A stretch of DNA of 64,000 bases from Spirometra erinaceieuropaei (taxonomy: Eukaryota; Platyhelminthes; Cestoda; Diphyllobothriidea; Diphyllobothriidae), in NCBI GenBank assembly GCA_902702965.1, contig CACRXP010000115.1, forward strand, positions 875,807 to 939,806, read 5' to 3'. Position 1 is the stretch's first letter; every line of letters starts with the position of its first letter. Below the pieces are notes generated by a model that did not search any database, was not told the origin of the DNA, and saw only the letters and a list, made by a program, of their open reading frames with translations. A program made the position numbers and the translations under genes. This document shows positions 45,171 to 57,733 of the stretch, piece after piece.

Positions 45171-46065
45171 GATTTTAAAACCAGTTTTCTGACTTCCACT
45201 GCAATGCTAACAGTAACAACCCATCGTGTTACAATTTTTTTCATTGGTTAGATTAAGGGTTCAAAAACCGGACGGATCCAATGACTGTTTTTGTGATAAA
45301 ATACGTTTGCAATTTGTAAAGCACTACCTGCATTGGTAGTGAGCGCGTTCGCCGATCAGGTTACTGTGTATTTTTGCCCTATTGCATCTTTAAACGCAGT
45401 CTAGACTCTTTACATGCAGTCACATAGCGGCTAGTTATAACGCAGTAGGCAGTGGCGTTATACGTAAATGAGACTGGTGTAGTAATTTCGGACTTTAAGG
45501 CGTTGACTGCTAACTATATCCAAACTCGCGTCTGAATGACTACGGCTACGAACGCCGACTTTTCGGCCATTCGGCGTTAAGCCCGGACATCTAATCGCTG
45601 CGGCACTTTCGTTTTCGTTTTAATCTATCTAAAACGTTTTTGTGAAGTATGGAACAGTTGTCGTCGGAAAACCGTTACATTGTGCCTGAAGTCACTGTGG
45701 CAGAAAATGCGCCCGTTTAGCCTGATAAACAATCGTCCAACACTTCAGTTATGTAATTTGTCAGTACCGTATTTTCCTTCTTTTGAGGCCTTCCAACAGA
45801 TCGGACTCAAACGATGCTGAGAGCTTGTCACTAACTACAGCAGTTTAGTAATTTATGTAGGCGCTGTTCCTCATCGCATAAGGATTTTATAAGAAGGAAT
45901 GCTTTTTCTAAACTATTAAACCTACTTCTTTAGATGGTGACGTGCTTTCCTGATGATAGAAGCAGTTTATCCGCATTCGTTTTTTTCAAATTACCAAACG
46001 TTTCTATGCTTTGCAGGTTTCCTACCATGTTTTTTACAAAAAATCGAAGGTTTCTTTGTTTGGTA
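45171..46065. other. Unannotated
   Basis: No frame with a domain (79 codons at 45934 at best) and no repeat partner recognised. Confidence 0.4.
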
Positions 46066-46069
46066 ACAA

Positions 46070-46465
46070 TAGGGTGTAGAACCTACATGTTGATAGCAAC
46101 TACAACAATAGCGTACCCCTCAGTTCAGTGCGCCTGCAGACAATATTTATTATTCATCGTTCCCATTGTCTGAAATGTCCTTCCCTTCCGGACTAACTTT
46201 AGACTTACCAGCGGCCCTTTATTCAAAGTCCATTATTTTTTGAAAATTGCTCTTCGTTTATCCGTTAATTATCGTGCTCGCTTCCTTTGCCAAATGACAG
46301 CGTACAATGAGACCTCCGGCAGAAATATGTCAATTTTTTGTGTAGTCTTGCTCTCTACCGCATGTGTTGTCCCATGCGTAAAAGCCCTTCTACCAGCGTT
46401 CAGCGTATGACACGGTACACAGGTCAGCTCTAGTTAGTTGGGGGTCCTATATCTTACTATTGCGC
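46070..46465 (+). repeat. Dispersed repeat family R3, fragment
   Basis: Follows 52820-53160: ttattcatcgttcccattgt, ccattattttttgaaaattg, gcgtacaatgagacctccgg, ccatgcgtaaaagccct and gacacggtacacaggtcagc. Diverged. Confidence 0.7.
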
Positions 46466-47770
46466 TTTGTATAAACGACAGATAATGAATGCTCGCGCAT
46501 TCGATAAATGAAGCGTATGTGCACACGATTGCCTTAAACGCGAACAACATAATTCTTACACATCTAAACAGTTTTTTCAGTCGACTGCCTAAATATGTCC
46601 CCTCGAAAATAACTGGTCATTTTTACAAATTACTTTTTTCGTATGAATTTGCGCAATGAGCCTGAAGTAGGCATTTCCGTTCGACGTTAGTCATCTGCGT
46701 AGAAGGAACGAGTTGTGGCCAACCTATTTGTCTTTTCGGGAACAAATGCCAGTCCAACTCTCGCAGCCTCTTTCTAGTAGGCAAGGCTGAAATGAGTATC
46801 AATCGTATTCTCTGACATTTTCATTGCTCAATATCTGCCGAACTGCACGCGGAACAAGTGAATCAGATAAGGGCATTGAAATATATGTGAATGTGGTTTC
46901 ATAAAAGCAGGTTCGTGCAGGAAAGATCGGAACCTTTGCTGATGACGGAGTTGCTGATCATTTGAAAGACAGGCTTAGCATTGTTTGCAAACAATGAAGC
47001 GCCTTTTGAATGCTGCCACCGTATCAGTTGTGGCACACGATCAACTGAAAAAGCCAATTTTGTGTCACAAATTTATGTTTCGCACAAGCATATGTTGAAA
47101 TAGCAAAACAGACGAACTGAGCTGACATATCAGTGTTCGCTTTATGAGGACATTTGTACCCACTGATTTTTAACCACTGATAGTCACCAAGATATAGGGT
47201 TCTAAAGAACAACCGTCTACGTATTTCCATAAGACGGTTATCAGAATAGCGAATGAGAGGAAGAACTGGTAGGCGTTAAACCCTGATAAGCTAAGTCAGG
47301 GAAAATAGTTCGTGCAGCTTGCAGAAACAGCCGAGTACCCCCTTGTGCGAGGACGGAGTTTACCACTGAAAAACACAGTTTTCTTAATCTAGGCAATGAA
47401 TGCGCCCTCTCACTGCAGTTCCTATTTCTAAACATAGTCGACAGAACACCAAATCCGTGGCTTAAAGTCGGCCTCGGCATCCGATGACCGAAGAATGCAA
47501 GCTCGGAGTTCCCGTTTGCTAAAACTGAGGCGTGACTGGCCCATGACTATTAGTAAGCCAGAAATATCTCTGCTTGTCTCTATGTGTTTGACGGCTTTTT
47601 TTCTGCATCAGTAGTTGCCGCTGTAAGACTGCCGCCAACCTGAATGTCGCAACGGAATAAGCACGCCCTACAAACCCGTCGGATGAACAACCCAATCATG
47701 ACATGTAAAGGAAAGCTTTCTGTCCGTCTTATTGAAAACGTTAACATAAATTTATGCATGTGTAGGGGAA
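46466..47770. other. Unannotated
   Basis: Frames of 68-79 codons on the minus strand without domains. No repeat partner seen. Confidence 0.4.
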
Positions 47771-48315
47771 TTTTTAAAAAACGCATATTGACCCATCTGG
47801 GAAAAAATCGGAATCTCGGTAGGATTCAAATCACAAAATTAAGTAGAAGACTCTAGCACAACTAACGCTCAAACCACCTAAGCTACGAGAGCCCACGGTA
47901 CGACGCGAGTTTGATTACATTTTGGTCCAGTTACTCGCCCAACCTACTGCAACTTCTGGAATCCGCCAAATGCAATACAGTATGTTGACTGCCCAAGCAG
48001 GATTTCCTTAGTAATTAACCTGGGATCCCCCAGAGGACTGCCAGGTTCACGTAAATCATATATGTTTGGCAGATTTTAATTAATTCAGACTGACTTAACT
48101 TACTGTATCAGATTTCGTGGATTCCAGACGATGCAGCAGGTTGGGCGGGGAACTTGACCCAAATGTGATTAAACCCGCGTCGTCCGGCGGGTCCTCGTAA
48201 CTCAGGTGGTTAGAGCGTTTGCTGTGCTAAAGCCTTGTACTTACTGCGTGGGTTCGGGTCCCACCGAGGCGCCGAGTTTTTCACAGTTGGGTCAGTATAA
48301 AATAACTGAAATATA
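47771..48315. mobile_element. Palindrome of two divergent tRNA-like SINE heads
   Basis: The left arm (about 47771-47992) is the inverted match of the right arm (about 48093-48315), around a spacer of about 100 bp. Each arm carries, from centre outwards, a cgcgagtttgattaca-type segment, an A-box (47865-47885 minus; 48198-48217 plus, taactcaggtggttagagcg), a B-box (47822-47832 minus; 48251-48261 plus, ggttcgggtcc) and a gggtca tail. Both heads would transcribe outwards. The T-arm on the right is good; the acceptor stem closes only partly and the anticodon arm is poor, so neither is a tRNA gene. Confidence 0.85.
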
Positions 48316-48980
48316 GAAACGGGTCATCAAAATAAAAAGATGACACACATAGTGCTGTGATATATCATGCAAAACTAGAGCATGTAAGTTCTGCTATCAT
48401 GATGTCTTTTGAATGCATTTCTTCTCTGTATTTTTTTTTTTCAATAACCTCATAAGGCAAATATATATTTACAGAAAACATATATGGACATGGTATATCT
48501 CATATGCGCTTTGAGGAAATTTATGTTTTATCAAATGTCATGTCTTAAAAAGTGTTTGTTCGGTTAAGCAACAGATCATAATTAAGAGATTGTTCTAATG
48601 TCGTGGAGATTTGTTTAATATAGCATAATATTTCGATTTTCAATGATGCTGCCTTTAAAAAATTCGACGTGATCTACTCTAAGTAGTCATTTTTATAAGC
48701 TCAACAGGACAAGTGCTCTATTGTATAGGGAAATGTTGGAGTTTCTTGCCAGTCCAACCGCAAATAGGATTAAACGTTATTCGAAAATTAAGAGGGGTTT
48801 ATAAAAACCCAAAATATAGTTTTTCTAGTAGAAATGTTTCAGTTCTAAGTCTCTGTTGGATTTGCACGATATGAGAATTTATGTATGTAAAATAAACAAA
48901 TCTAGAGGAAAAGGTCCCACAACACAATTAGCAACTGAGATGCTGAAATATTTGATATTCCAAATTAAGAACAAGAGGGT
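48316..48980. other. Unannotated, AT-rich
   Basis: An F-inner-arm-like piece may sit at 48440-48490 (aacctcataaggcaaatata, cagaaaacat). Nothing else seen. Confidence 0.35.
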
Positions 48981-48984
48981 AAAA

Positions 48985-49145
48985 GCGACGTAGTTTAAAA
49001 GCTGGGGAGAGGAAGCTTCGGCTACATGACTCAAGACTTCTGCTTCGAATCCGGGTTTTCCAAATCCTGTGCTGGGTAAGGCCGGCTGATAGTTACTAGG
49101 CGAGGAACGGTGACTTCATTTGTTTTTGGCTTTTTCAGTAATCTT
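48985..49145 (+). mobile_element. tRNA-derived SINE, decayed
   Basis: B-box-like cttcgaatccggg (49042-49054), followed by gtgctgggtaaggccggctg and ggtgacttcatt, which match the SINE body at 13.9-14.0 kb read on its own strand. The A-box is weak. Confidence 0.6.
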
Positions 49146-50785
49146 GTCCTGTAGATATTTCATACGTCCAAAATCTTATAAGCAGGAGGCGGGCGGAAAA
49201 TAGGAGGTAGCAGCCTATTTATTGGATGTTAAGTAGGTGAAAAACAAATTTTTGAGACAAAAAAATTTGGCGACATCAGATAGTCTTCTTCATGAACGGT
49301 TGCACACTAAGCATTCAAGTTCTACTCATGCAGTGCCTACCCTGGACTTCAGTTAAAAATTGCTGATAGGAAAAAGCGGTCTGTCACCTGATTGTTCAAA
49401 GCCTAAAATTGAGTGCCACAGAGGTATCTGTCTATTCGCGCTCTTCGCCATTTGCGGTTTATGTACAACAACTTTTTCTAGCTTCGGAAACACAGCGAAC
49501 GCAGCAAATGTATCATATCTGTCGACAGTAAACTCCCAAATAGCCAAAAAACTAGACATATAAACGTTAATGTAGCTGGAGACTGAGTGAAAGAACGCAC
49601 ACGGCACATGAAAGAAGAGTATAAAAACTCAGCTACTTCAGAAGGCCATGCCAGCCGTCAGTTTGCAAGCCGTTTTAACGCACTAAAAGGAACATGCATT
49701 TCAGCACACTGCCACGTCAGTTGGCAAAAGGTGCTCAATTATTCTTAAAAGTTGATGCATCGGCTCCAGACTGTTGACCAACGGTCTCCAACTCTGGTTA
49801 AATTGTTAGATCTCAAAAAACGAAAGGTTATTTGAGCCTTCAATCCAAAGGGCCGTTTTGTTTCCTGTTGGAGCAATCAGGTAATCTCTCCGTTTTTAAT
49901 AGCAGCAGGTTCACATATACTTATTTGTTATTCGTTAGAAAAATTTATTTTCTGATTATTTGAGGCTTTGTCAGAAGAGAGGTTCCTGGCACAGAAGGCT
50001 AATACTGGAGAATTTATGCAATCTTAAGTCCATGAAATACTGACTTGAACGCGTGAGACCATAAGGGAGAAATTACGCTTTATGTTGAACACATCCCCAC
50101 GAAAGCTCCAGCAAAATAGGCTTCGATTCACTGTAGATAAGTGTGGGTAAGCAAAATAAATAACGCCCAGAATTTCCAAGAGTTACTTACTGGCCGAAAA
50201 CTGCAATTGTCAACATTATGAAGAGTAACTATTGATTGAGTTTTAAAATATCCGCCAGACTTTTCTTCCTTTAAAACGACGCAGCATAGTGTGCCGATGA
50301 CTTCACGAGTGTAGTTAAAACAAACGAAGGAGGGCAAAAATCAGCGTATTATAAATTAAAGTTGGTCTCGTGAACTACGAGTTAGACATTTTTTATGTGA
50401 GCAGAAAGCAGGAAAAATTGCGGCTTACTTTTAAAAGCCTGCTGTTGACGTCCTGCATGGGGCTCGTCAAACGAAGACAGAGCATCTGACGTGCTAATAT
50501 GAATTGAGAATAGTCTTAACAGCAAAGCAATCCTCTGTTTAATATATTCCATTATGAACTAGGAGGGGCATTTTCGACTTTCGGAATTATGCTTATTTTT
50601 CGACTGTTCTAACAATGCCACATGAGTTCGAGGCGCGAGAACTCCTTGGTCCCGGACAGATGCAAAATTAGGAGCAATCCTGGGACGAGCAATTTGTTGA
50701 ACAGAGTAAATACCTTCCAGCGGGCTGAATTCCTCCGTGTTCGATCAAAATTGATGCAGAACGATGGAGAAACATGGGCATTCAC
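49146..50785. other. Unannotated
   Basis: Both strands are open over 49353-49607 (67 and 84 codons), but no domain is seen. A 63-codon frame at 50622 is likewise unrecognised. Confidence 0.35.
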
Positions 50786-50789
50786 AGTA

Positions 50790-53700
50790 CAATTGCTGTT
50801 GGTTTTAAACTAAACTGCAATCACAAATCGAGCAGCGTGGCTATTATCTCCTTATTTTTGAAGAAAATTCAGTTTTGCGTTTTCAAAAGAAACCGTTTAC
50901 CGGGGACAATGTTAATACTCTCTGTGAATTTTCGCAGAAGCAAGAGGATGACACTGCAAACGAAATTAATTGCTAATGAGCGAGTTGTAGGAATTTTGTG
51001 GCTGAGTGAAGGAAAAAATAGACTTTAATTTATGCAGTCTTTACCCTGCTTTCATAATGCGCCCTGAAGCTTCGAACCTGAATCGTGAACCGCTTGTCGT
51101 TTCTACAACTGCAGTAAAACACTTGATTCGTCTGGAATGGTTTTTTTAGAAATAAAAAACGGTTTTGGTTTATTGTCCTAACAGGTGTTGTTTATTGTGG
51201 AATTTTTTTTTAATCTTCAGCCAGCGTCGTTAGGAGAAACGTCATTCAGACGAATAAGTCCCCTGGGCGAAGGTGACTCGTGGATGTCTTTCAAACAGCC
51301 AGAGCGGCCATATAATGAAATAAGTGTTAAATTGCTACTTGAATTCAGTCAATCGTCCTGCACCTCATGTCGGCCTCAACAACAGAGATGCGTTTTTAAA
51401 GTCAATTATATGAAAAAAGATAATGATATTAAGAGAGTTGCAAAGTATACTATACCTACCGACATACATATAATAAACATGATTTCAATCGACGAATTAT
51501 GTAAAAATTCGTGGATATAAGAGCAGTTCTGATAGATCCCTACAGAGGAGGGATTGATGGGTGTAAGTTTACAGATCAACAGCGTTTTAATTGTCAATGC
51601 CGGCTGACATTGGAATACTGAAGTACCTACTTACTTTCATTGGAATAGTGGGCTTGAAAGATCACAATATTTCTGCAGTCGTTGTATATTTTTATGTAGA
51701 AGTCATTGTTTACTTTGTATCTATGTCCTTTCCTTAAAATACCACGATTCGTCTCTAAACAGTGCTTTCCTAGTGAAATTGAGAAGACGAATAATAATTC
51801 AATCATTTGCTACGTCATGCACTAATACCTTCTACGAGAATCTTTCCGTTGTTTCTTAGCATTATCTACCGCATATTTTCTGCATACTTATAAAACCAGA
51901 TGCAAAAACTGAGTAAAAACCAGTCACCGTAAATTAAATGCAGGCTTCACTGGAAATTAAGCGTCCGCATTTTTAAATGCCTTCTGGTCCTAATCCTGTT
52001 TACTTACTCTCTCATTATCTGCTGTCCAGGTGTCCAATGCATTTAAATAAGTTTTTCGTGTATGCTATTTATATATCAGTGGCAACCATTGGTCAGGTTG
52101 CATTTTCAAAGATGGTAAAATACTGCATAACCATTCCAGTTGTTTTTAATTTAGGAGGATTTCAAGGCTGATGCTAGCGAGAATGCTGGCCTTGTGGGGT
52201 AGAGACCAGATTATCTAATTTATCGAGAAGGTTTATTAATTGGGAGTAAATTCAACGCGCGAGATTGCATTATGATATCGAAAAAGGGAAACTTTGCGCC
52301 CATTTCGTTATTCTGTGTATATTTAAAATTTAATAAGTAGAATTCCCAAGAACCAATCTATTGCCTGCGAGCGACAAAGAAACTGTAATTTAAGGATTGC
52401 TTGAAGAGCATCACCACCATCCTGAACCTGCGGTATGAACGTGTGACACTTGTGAGTTGAACTATCGTGAATAATGTAAAATATTGCCCGGATGAAAACA
52501 AATATCAATAGCAGAGTCGTTTAAGAAGCTGCTTGCTCTTGAGTCTGTACCATAGACAGCCTTTTACTCAAATAAACTCGGAAGTAATGTACCTTTACAA
52601 TGCGAAAGCGATTGTCCCAATAGTGGGTTACATTTTATTCACTCGCGTGAAAAAAACTAGTATTGGATTTTGTAAAAGAAGATCAATTCAAATCACGGAA
52701 TAATAAGAAATATTAGATGGGCACCTATTAGTCAGTCCTGGAAAGAAGACATCGATTACTTACCGCATTTTAAATGTCAATACAGCTGAGAATTCATAAA
52801 AACTAAAGGTAACGGTTAGGTGTAGGATCCTACGAAGCTAGTAACTCCAAAATGTACAAAAAAATCCAGCGTGACTGTAAACATAACTTAATATTAATCG
52901 TTTCTATTGGTCGAAATTTCCTTGCCTACCTGACTAAAAAAAAACCTACCGGCAGCGGTTAGTTCAGTCTGTTATTTTTTGAAAATTGATTTTTTTGTTT
53001 GTTAATTAGCGCGCTCACTGTTTTTTTGCAATTGCTGGCGTACGAGGAGACCCTCGACAGAAGTTTATTTTAGTTCTCTGTCCTACGTGTCTTGCCGCAC
53101 CCGTAAAGCCCTCTCCAACATAATTCAATGCAGGACACAGTACACAGGTTAGCTCAAGTTAATATGGTTGTACACCCTACCGTTGCCCATTGATGTGTCC
53201 AGATGTGAAAAGATCTTGAGTGCGACATATCAGTTCCTACAATTGACTGAATAGTGTAAAATGGGGAAAGTGCGAGTAATTTGAATATTTTAAAGCACGC
53301 CATGTGAGAACCGACAGGATCAAAATTACTATGCACAACATGCTACTTTGGTAATAGATAAAAGGCGTAAATAACTAGGAATGCATTATACCTAATGACG
53401 GGATTTTTCCGACGTAAGCAGCCATTTAGACGTATGCTGGACAAAAATGACATTTTGATATTTTCCTAGCGTGAGATATGCCGTCTGTCGGAGAAGTAAC
53501 TTCCACCAGGTACTTCAGCAGACGACCTTACTGTCCACGGGGTGTGCCCCATACCAGCCCCTGGCGTTGCGATTTCGGGAACTACTTTGCAATCTCATAT
53601 CTCCTTAAAACCAAGTCAGGGACGACTTGTTTTCCTGTCAGCAGGCATAATCTCATAGCGCTTTCTGAGTAGACTGGAGAAAACGCATATTCTTATGATT

Positions 53701-54180
53701 CAGGTTGCCTCACGCTATTCATATGTCTTAAGTTTAACCTCGAACCAAACCGCTGCTATTACTTCTTTAACCTCCCTGCAATTTACCGAGATTTTTATGC
53801 GATGTGATAAACTTATTTGTTCAGGGCACCTTTAAGTGTTATTGCTGAAAACTAATCTGCTGACAGAGGCCTTGTCTTCTTTGCGACAATTAGATTAAAA
53901 CATACACGTTCCTGCGTTTTTGAAACTCACGCTTGCCCTAAGTTCTTAACACTTGCAAAATTGAGCGCCACTAAAGCAAGGTTATATCGCAGTCCCAGAA
54001 TATTTACTATATAGCGATGTGATCCCTGAGAATTATTTAAACAGTTTGTGTTGAAAGTATCGATAAATTGAATTAAAGGACGAGAATTACCCCATTGCGA
54101 GAATTATAAAAATCCACATAGATAAATCGCGCTTTGCAGAGACACCACACTGTCGATTCAATCCTTGGATGCTTACAATT
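50790..54180 (+). repeat. Dispersed repeat family R3, copy 1 (long)
   Basis: About 3.4 kb that recurs in the same orientation at 58998-61668, from ttgctgttggtttta to aaatcgcgctttgcagagac. Identity is roughly 90 percent by eye. Copy 1 carries about 710 bp (51730-52440) that copy 2 lacks. Older fragments lie at 8.3, 46.2 and 54.4 kb. No transposase, reverse transcriptase or terminal repeats were found, so the class is unknown. Confidence 0.9.
51185..51520 (+). other. 111-codon frame inside R3, partly shared by copy 2
   Basis: Copy 2 (59402-59736) keeps the same frame with one stop about 60 codons before its end. Shared residues include SCRPQQQRCVFKVN and KYTIPTDIHIINMISIDEL. No domain recognised. 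Differences between the copies are not clearly silent, so this is weak evidence for a protein. Confidence 0.2.
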
Positions 54181-54338
54181 TCATACTATGTGCATGAACA
54201 TGAAAACTCGGAGGAATCTCCTGCCTTTTTGGTTTTAACTATAGCGATTACCCCAGCACAATCGGTGGTTATACTCAGGTGCGTGTGCACACGTGCGAAA
54301 CAACAAGGCATGTCGGCGGATAACAAGTGTTTATTTGT

Positions 54339-54810
54339 TTAGATGTGGGTCACGGTGTCCACTCGTATGGCCACTGTAGATGCAAGGGCAATTAACGCAT
54401 GCAATGAGCTAAGTGACATTAGATAGCTGCACTGTATATGTGGATTACTTAACTCCTGATAATGCTGCTGGTATAGCGGACGCCGACTTGTGTCCTTTGC
54501 TGACACCAAAGCGGCATTCTTATTTGACACCTGCTTTAAAACGGTAGGGGGCAGGACCGCAACTACCTTGAGCAAGCCTGTGGGCCGTGTCATATTTTGT
54601 ATGGCGGCATCGGAGGTCTTACGGGTGTAGCAACACGCAGAACGAAGGATAGGTGGCATACAAAACATACAGAAAGCAAACAAATTTCTGCCAAAAGTCT
54701 TATCGAGTTCTGTCATGTGGCAGTGAAAGTGTGCGCGACAATTTAAAATTATAGGCGAAAAAAGCAATTTTCGAAAAGTAACGAATTTCAGTAACACCTT
54801 CGCTGACAAG
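54339..54810 (-). repeat. Family R3 fragment, inverted; shadow 156-codon frame
   Basis: The minus strand follows 52970-53190 (tgctacacccgtaagacctc, gacacggcccacaggcttgc, ccctaccgtt). A 156-codon open frame lies over it, but the homologous R3 stretches are not open in this frame and no domain is visible. I therefore read it as chance. Confidence 0.55.
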
Positions 54811-56754
54811 TTTATATTCAGTCAATAAGACAGGGAATTTGTAAAGAATGGGAACCGCAAAGGATAAGTGATTATTTCATTCACATGGAATTTGTGTATA
54901 TATGCTGGAGTTATCGACCATCTGGGGGCCTACACCTTATCGTTAGAAATTGTTGTATGTGACACCACTGCTACATTACAAAACAAGCCATGTGGTTTTA
55001 TTTAGCCCCCTGGAGAATTTGTAAACCGTACCTAGGTATGAAATGTATACGGCTAACCTATTATACGATGCTCCCAACAAAGATACTAACTAAAAGCCCA
55101 CACACGAGTTTCGCCGATATTCTGTCTACAAGTGAAATAGCTGCGACGTGTTCGGCGCATCAGTAGGTCTCTTTGCGTTAAAAGGTATCCACTGTGTCGA
55201 TAAATTTGACATGAATACAGTAGATGCTATACCTCACAAAATGCCTCGTGATAGCGTAAGAAAACATCTATAACACAAAATCCGCCATACCTGCGTTCCG
55301 CAAAGTTTACAGAAGCAAAAAACGATCGTTGTTGAAAAGAGCGCATAGTTTGGTTTATATCTTTTCAGTTGCCAGTGTAAAGCAGTTAATTTTCATCGAA
55401 AACTAGAACTTTTGGCAACGGATTCATTAAAAATTGCTCAAATAGGGCAAACTGCAAGGGTGCATAGGAAAGTGGAGCATTAAATGGAAATAACAATGAA
55501 AAATAATGATAAGTACAAAAAAGCAGTACTTGGTTGTTTGTCCATCTGCCCTTACCAGGCCAAAAACTCCTTAAGAGACGGAGATGGCCACATAGCCTAT
55601 AATGGATTGCTCAATGCGAGTGTTAATGCCTTCAAATAGGGGCAAAACGATTTTCCATATGATTGAGATCGGGGCTGTTGTTAGGTATAAAAATCGACTG
55701 CGGACCACATGCGAGAGGCTAGCTGTTATCTATGAAGTCAGATTACCACCGATAGTGTTGTTAGATTGATACCTTTTGGAACGATGAACGGGAGCATTTT
55801 CGGGCAGGGTTATGCATCCGTTCGGCGTAAGTGAATGTCGTGTTAACCGAAAACACCCTTCACAATGTTTGCGAATGCCTTATTCTTGATAGTGTCCATA
55901 GTCGACTGCTATACTAGCCACCCTTGAATTTACTAGCTAAACAAACGATTAACCGCTGACAGTTATTGAAGGTTGCCATTCGCGCAGTGTGCTCTTTTGG
56001 GACATTTCTTCGCATCTGACAATCTGAGTCGACTTCATTGGCTTATCAGAAAGTAAAGCGTCATTGCAAAAGTTAATACTCTTTAAGACCGTGGACCTAG
56101 AATCAATATATGTCTTAGCAAGTAAAAAACGTTCTTTTTTAAGTTGTCAATTTAAAAACGGCTTAACGTGGCCTTCCGTTGATGAAGGTTTACTTCCGGT
56201 TCCATTTTATACTTATGTTTATGGATATAATCGCCCGATTTTATTCTAAGACGCAAAAAATCGTCCTCTGGCTTACCTATGGACCGCTTTTGTCAAGCCT
56301 GTTAAGTTTCGTATTCTTTCGTTGTTGGCCACTGATAGAAATTGCCTGGGCTTAGTTCCTCTCGGTGTGGCAAACAAACTACTGTCAAACAGGTTTATTG
56401 ACATGCTTAATGATAAAACACACCATAAACTTACAAAAAAGAATTTTATAAGTCGAATTCACCAATTCTTCCTTGAAAACGATGACTGGTTTTCCTGAAA
56501 GCCAGATCGCATTTTCAATTCCTTGAAAAGATTTATTTCTTCCTTTTCCGGTTCACATTAATCATTACTTGCTACACAATGAGCATAAATACGACATTAT
56601 CATCTATGGATTTCAGTGATGTAAGAAATCACTTTAAGATCAGGAAAGGTCAAATGTTGCACAAATCTGAACTGTTTTCTTGATACAAATGACTTGAAGT
56701 TAATCCATCTTTAGTGAATTTCATTTGCGTCTCAAATCGATAGGATGTGGTCTG
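54811..56754. other. Unannotated, about 1.9 kb
   Basis: Only a 61-codon frame (56064-56249). No repeat partner noticed. Confidence 0.4.
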
Positions 56755-56937
56755 GTAGCCTCACCTGTTGGGCTGTTGGGGTTGGGTGAAGGGACAGAGT
56801 TAGGAGTTGGGGTTAGGGGCTATGGGTGGCGGTTATGGTTAGGGGTTACAATTATAGATCAGGGCTAGGCGTTAGGGTTTAGGATTAGCGGTTATACTTG
56901 GGTGTTAGGCTTAGGCTTAGCGGTTAGGGCAACTATT
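56755..56937 (+). repeat. Degenerate telomere-like TTAGGG array
   Basis: About 180 bp of imperfect units: gttggggttgggtgaaggga, gttggggttaggggc, ggttatggttaggggttac, ggcgttagggtttaggatta and gcggttagggc. G-rich on the plus strand, like the array at 10.3 kb. Confidence 0.7.
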
Positions 56938-57534
56938 TCTCAACCATTTAATGTACAACCGCGCATTCGCACTAGCTTTTCTTTTGCATAAAAACACTTG
57001 ATCTCGCCGCCTGTGCGTTCCGAGGTCCCACTTTTAAAAAAAACCATTATCAGGACAGCCTTGGCTTTTATATTGTAGCATCCTGGTGTCATAACGACGG
57101 TTGATCGCACCTTTTTAGACGATAAAATTATCATTTGTTCATTTCTGCTAAGTACCGTCAAAAAAATTTGATTCATTCTACACTAACACCCTATCTAACG
57201 GCGCCTTTCGTGTTGCTGGTTGATTCACTTCTTCCACAAATCCTACCTGATTGGTTTCTGTGGTAATGAAACAAGCTTCTAGTCGTATTATTCGCAGTTG
57301 CTGCTCTGAGAGTTTTCGAGATGAAAGACTGCAATTTAACCAAGCTTCGAGCTTACTGATACAGACACTTGAGTTCCTTACATTTGCCCGTATTTTCGCA
57401 TCACCGGAAAAAGGCTAGCGCATAAGAACTGTTAGTTCTTGGCCTACGTGTATGCAGCTTTTCCAGCAGACCGTTTGTCTTCTATTACCTTATTCTGAGA
57501 TGGCGCGTTAGGTTCTCCAAAGTTCATTATCCTT
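56938..57534. other. Unannotated
   Basis: One 78-codon minus frame without domains. Confidence 0.4.
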
Positions 57535-57645
57535 GAAAGAAGATGAAGGCACGATCACTGGAACAGTAGATTTATTTGCCTGAGCTTTCGAACTCGAACT
57601 GGAGTTCATCATCAGAGACTGCTTGAGTGCAGCAACACTTTTGGC
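57535..57645 (-). mobile_element. PLE 3' end, inverted
   Basis: Minus strand: hammerhead, then aggcaaataaatctactgtt, ccagtgatcgtgccttcatc. Only the 3' end is present; no PLE coding sequence adjoins it. Confidence 0.8.
57578..57619 (-). ncRNA. Hammerhead ribozyme, AGCU subtype, complete
   Basis: Minus strand: CUGAUGA (57609-57615), an extra U, helix II GAACUC with GAGUUC (6 bp, loop CAGUUC), GAAA (57586-57589), then GCUC with cleavage expected after the base at 57582. Helix III is A-U plus G-C, the reverse of the C-G in other copies. Helix I is GUCU with AGGC (4 bp including one G-U). All core positions are intact. Confidence 0.85.
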
Positions 57646-57733
57646 AGGATAACAAACTGTCGAGAAAAATACATTCAAAATTCCCAGGACCAGTTGGACA
57701 ACTACACAGATTGCAGTGATTGGCGTAGATTAA

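Noticed and set aside
48189..48275. Candidate functional tRNA gene
   Set aside because: Good T-arm and A/B boxes, but the acceptor stem closes at only 5 of 7 positions and the anticodon arm does not fold. It is half of a SINE palindrome.
54339..54809. 156-codon minus frame, one of the longest in the window
   Set aside because: It lies over an inverted R3 repeat fragment, and homologous R3 stretches are not open in this frame. No domain is visible.
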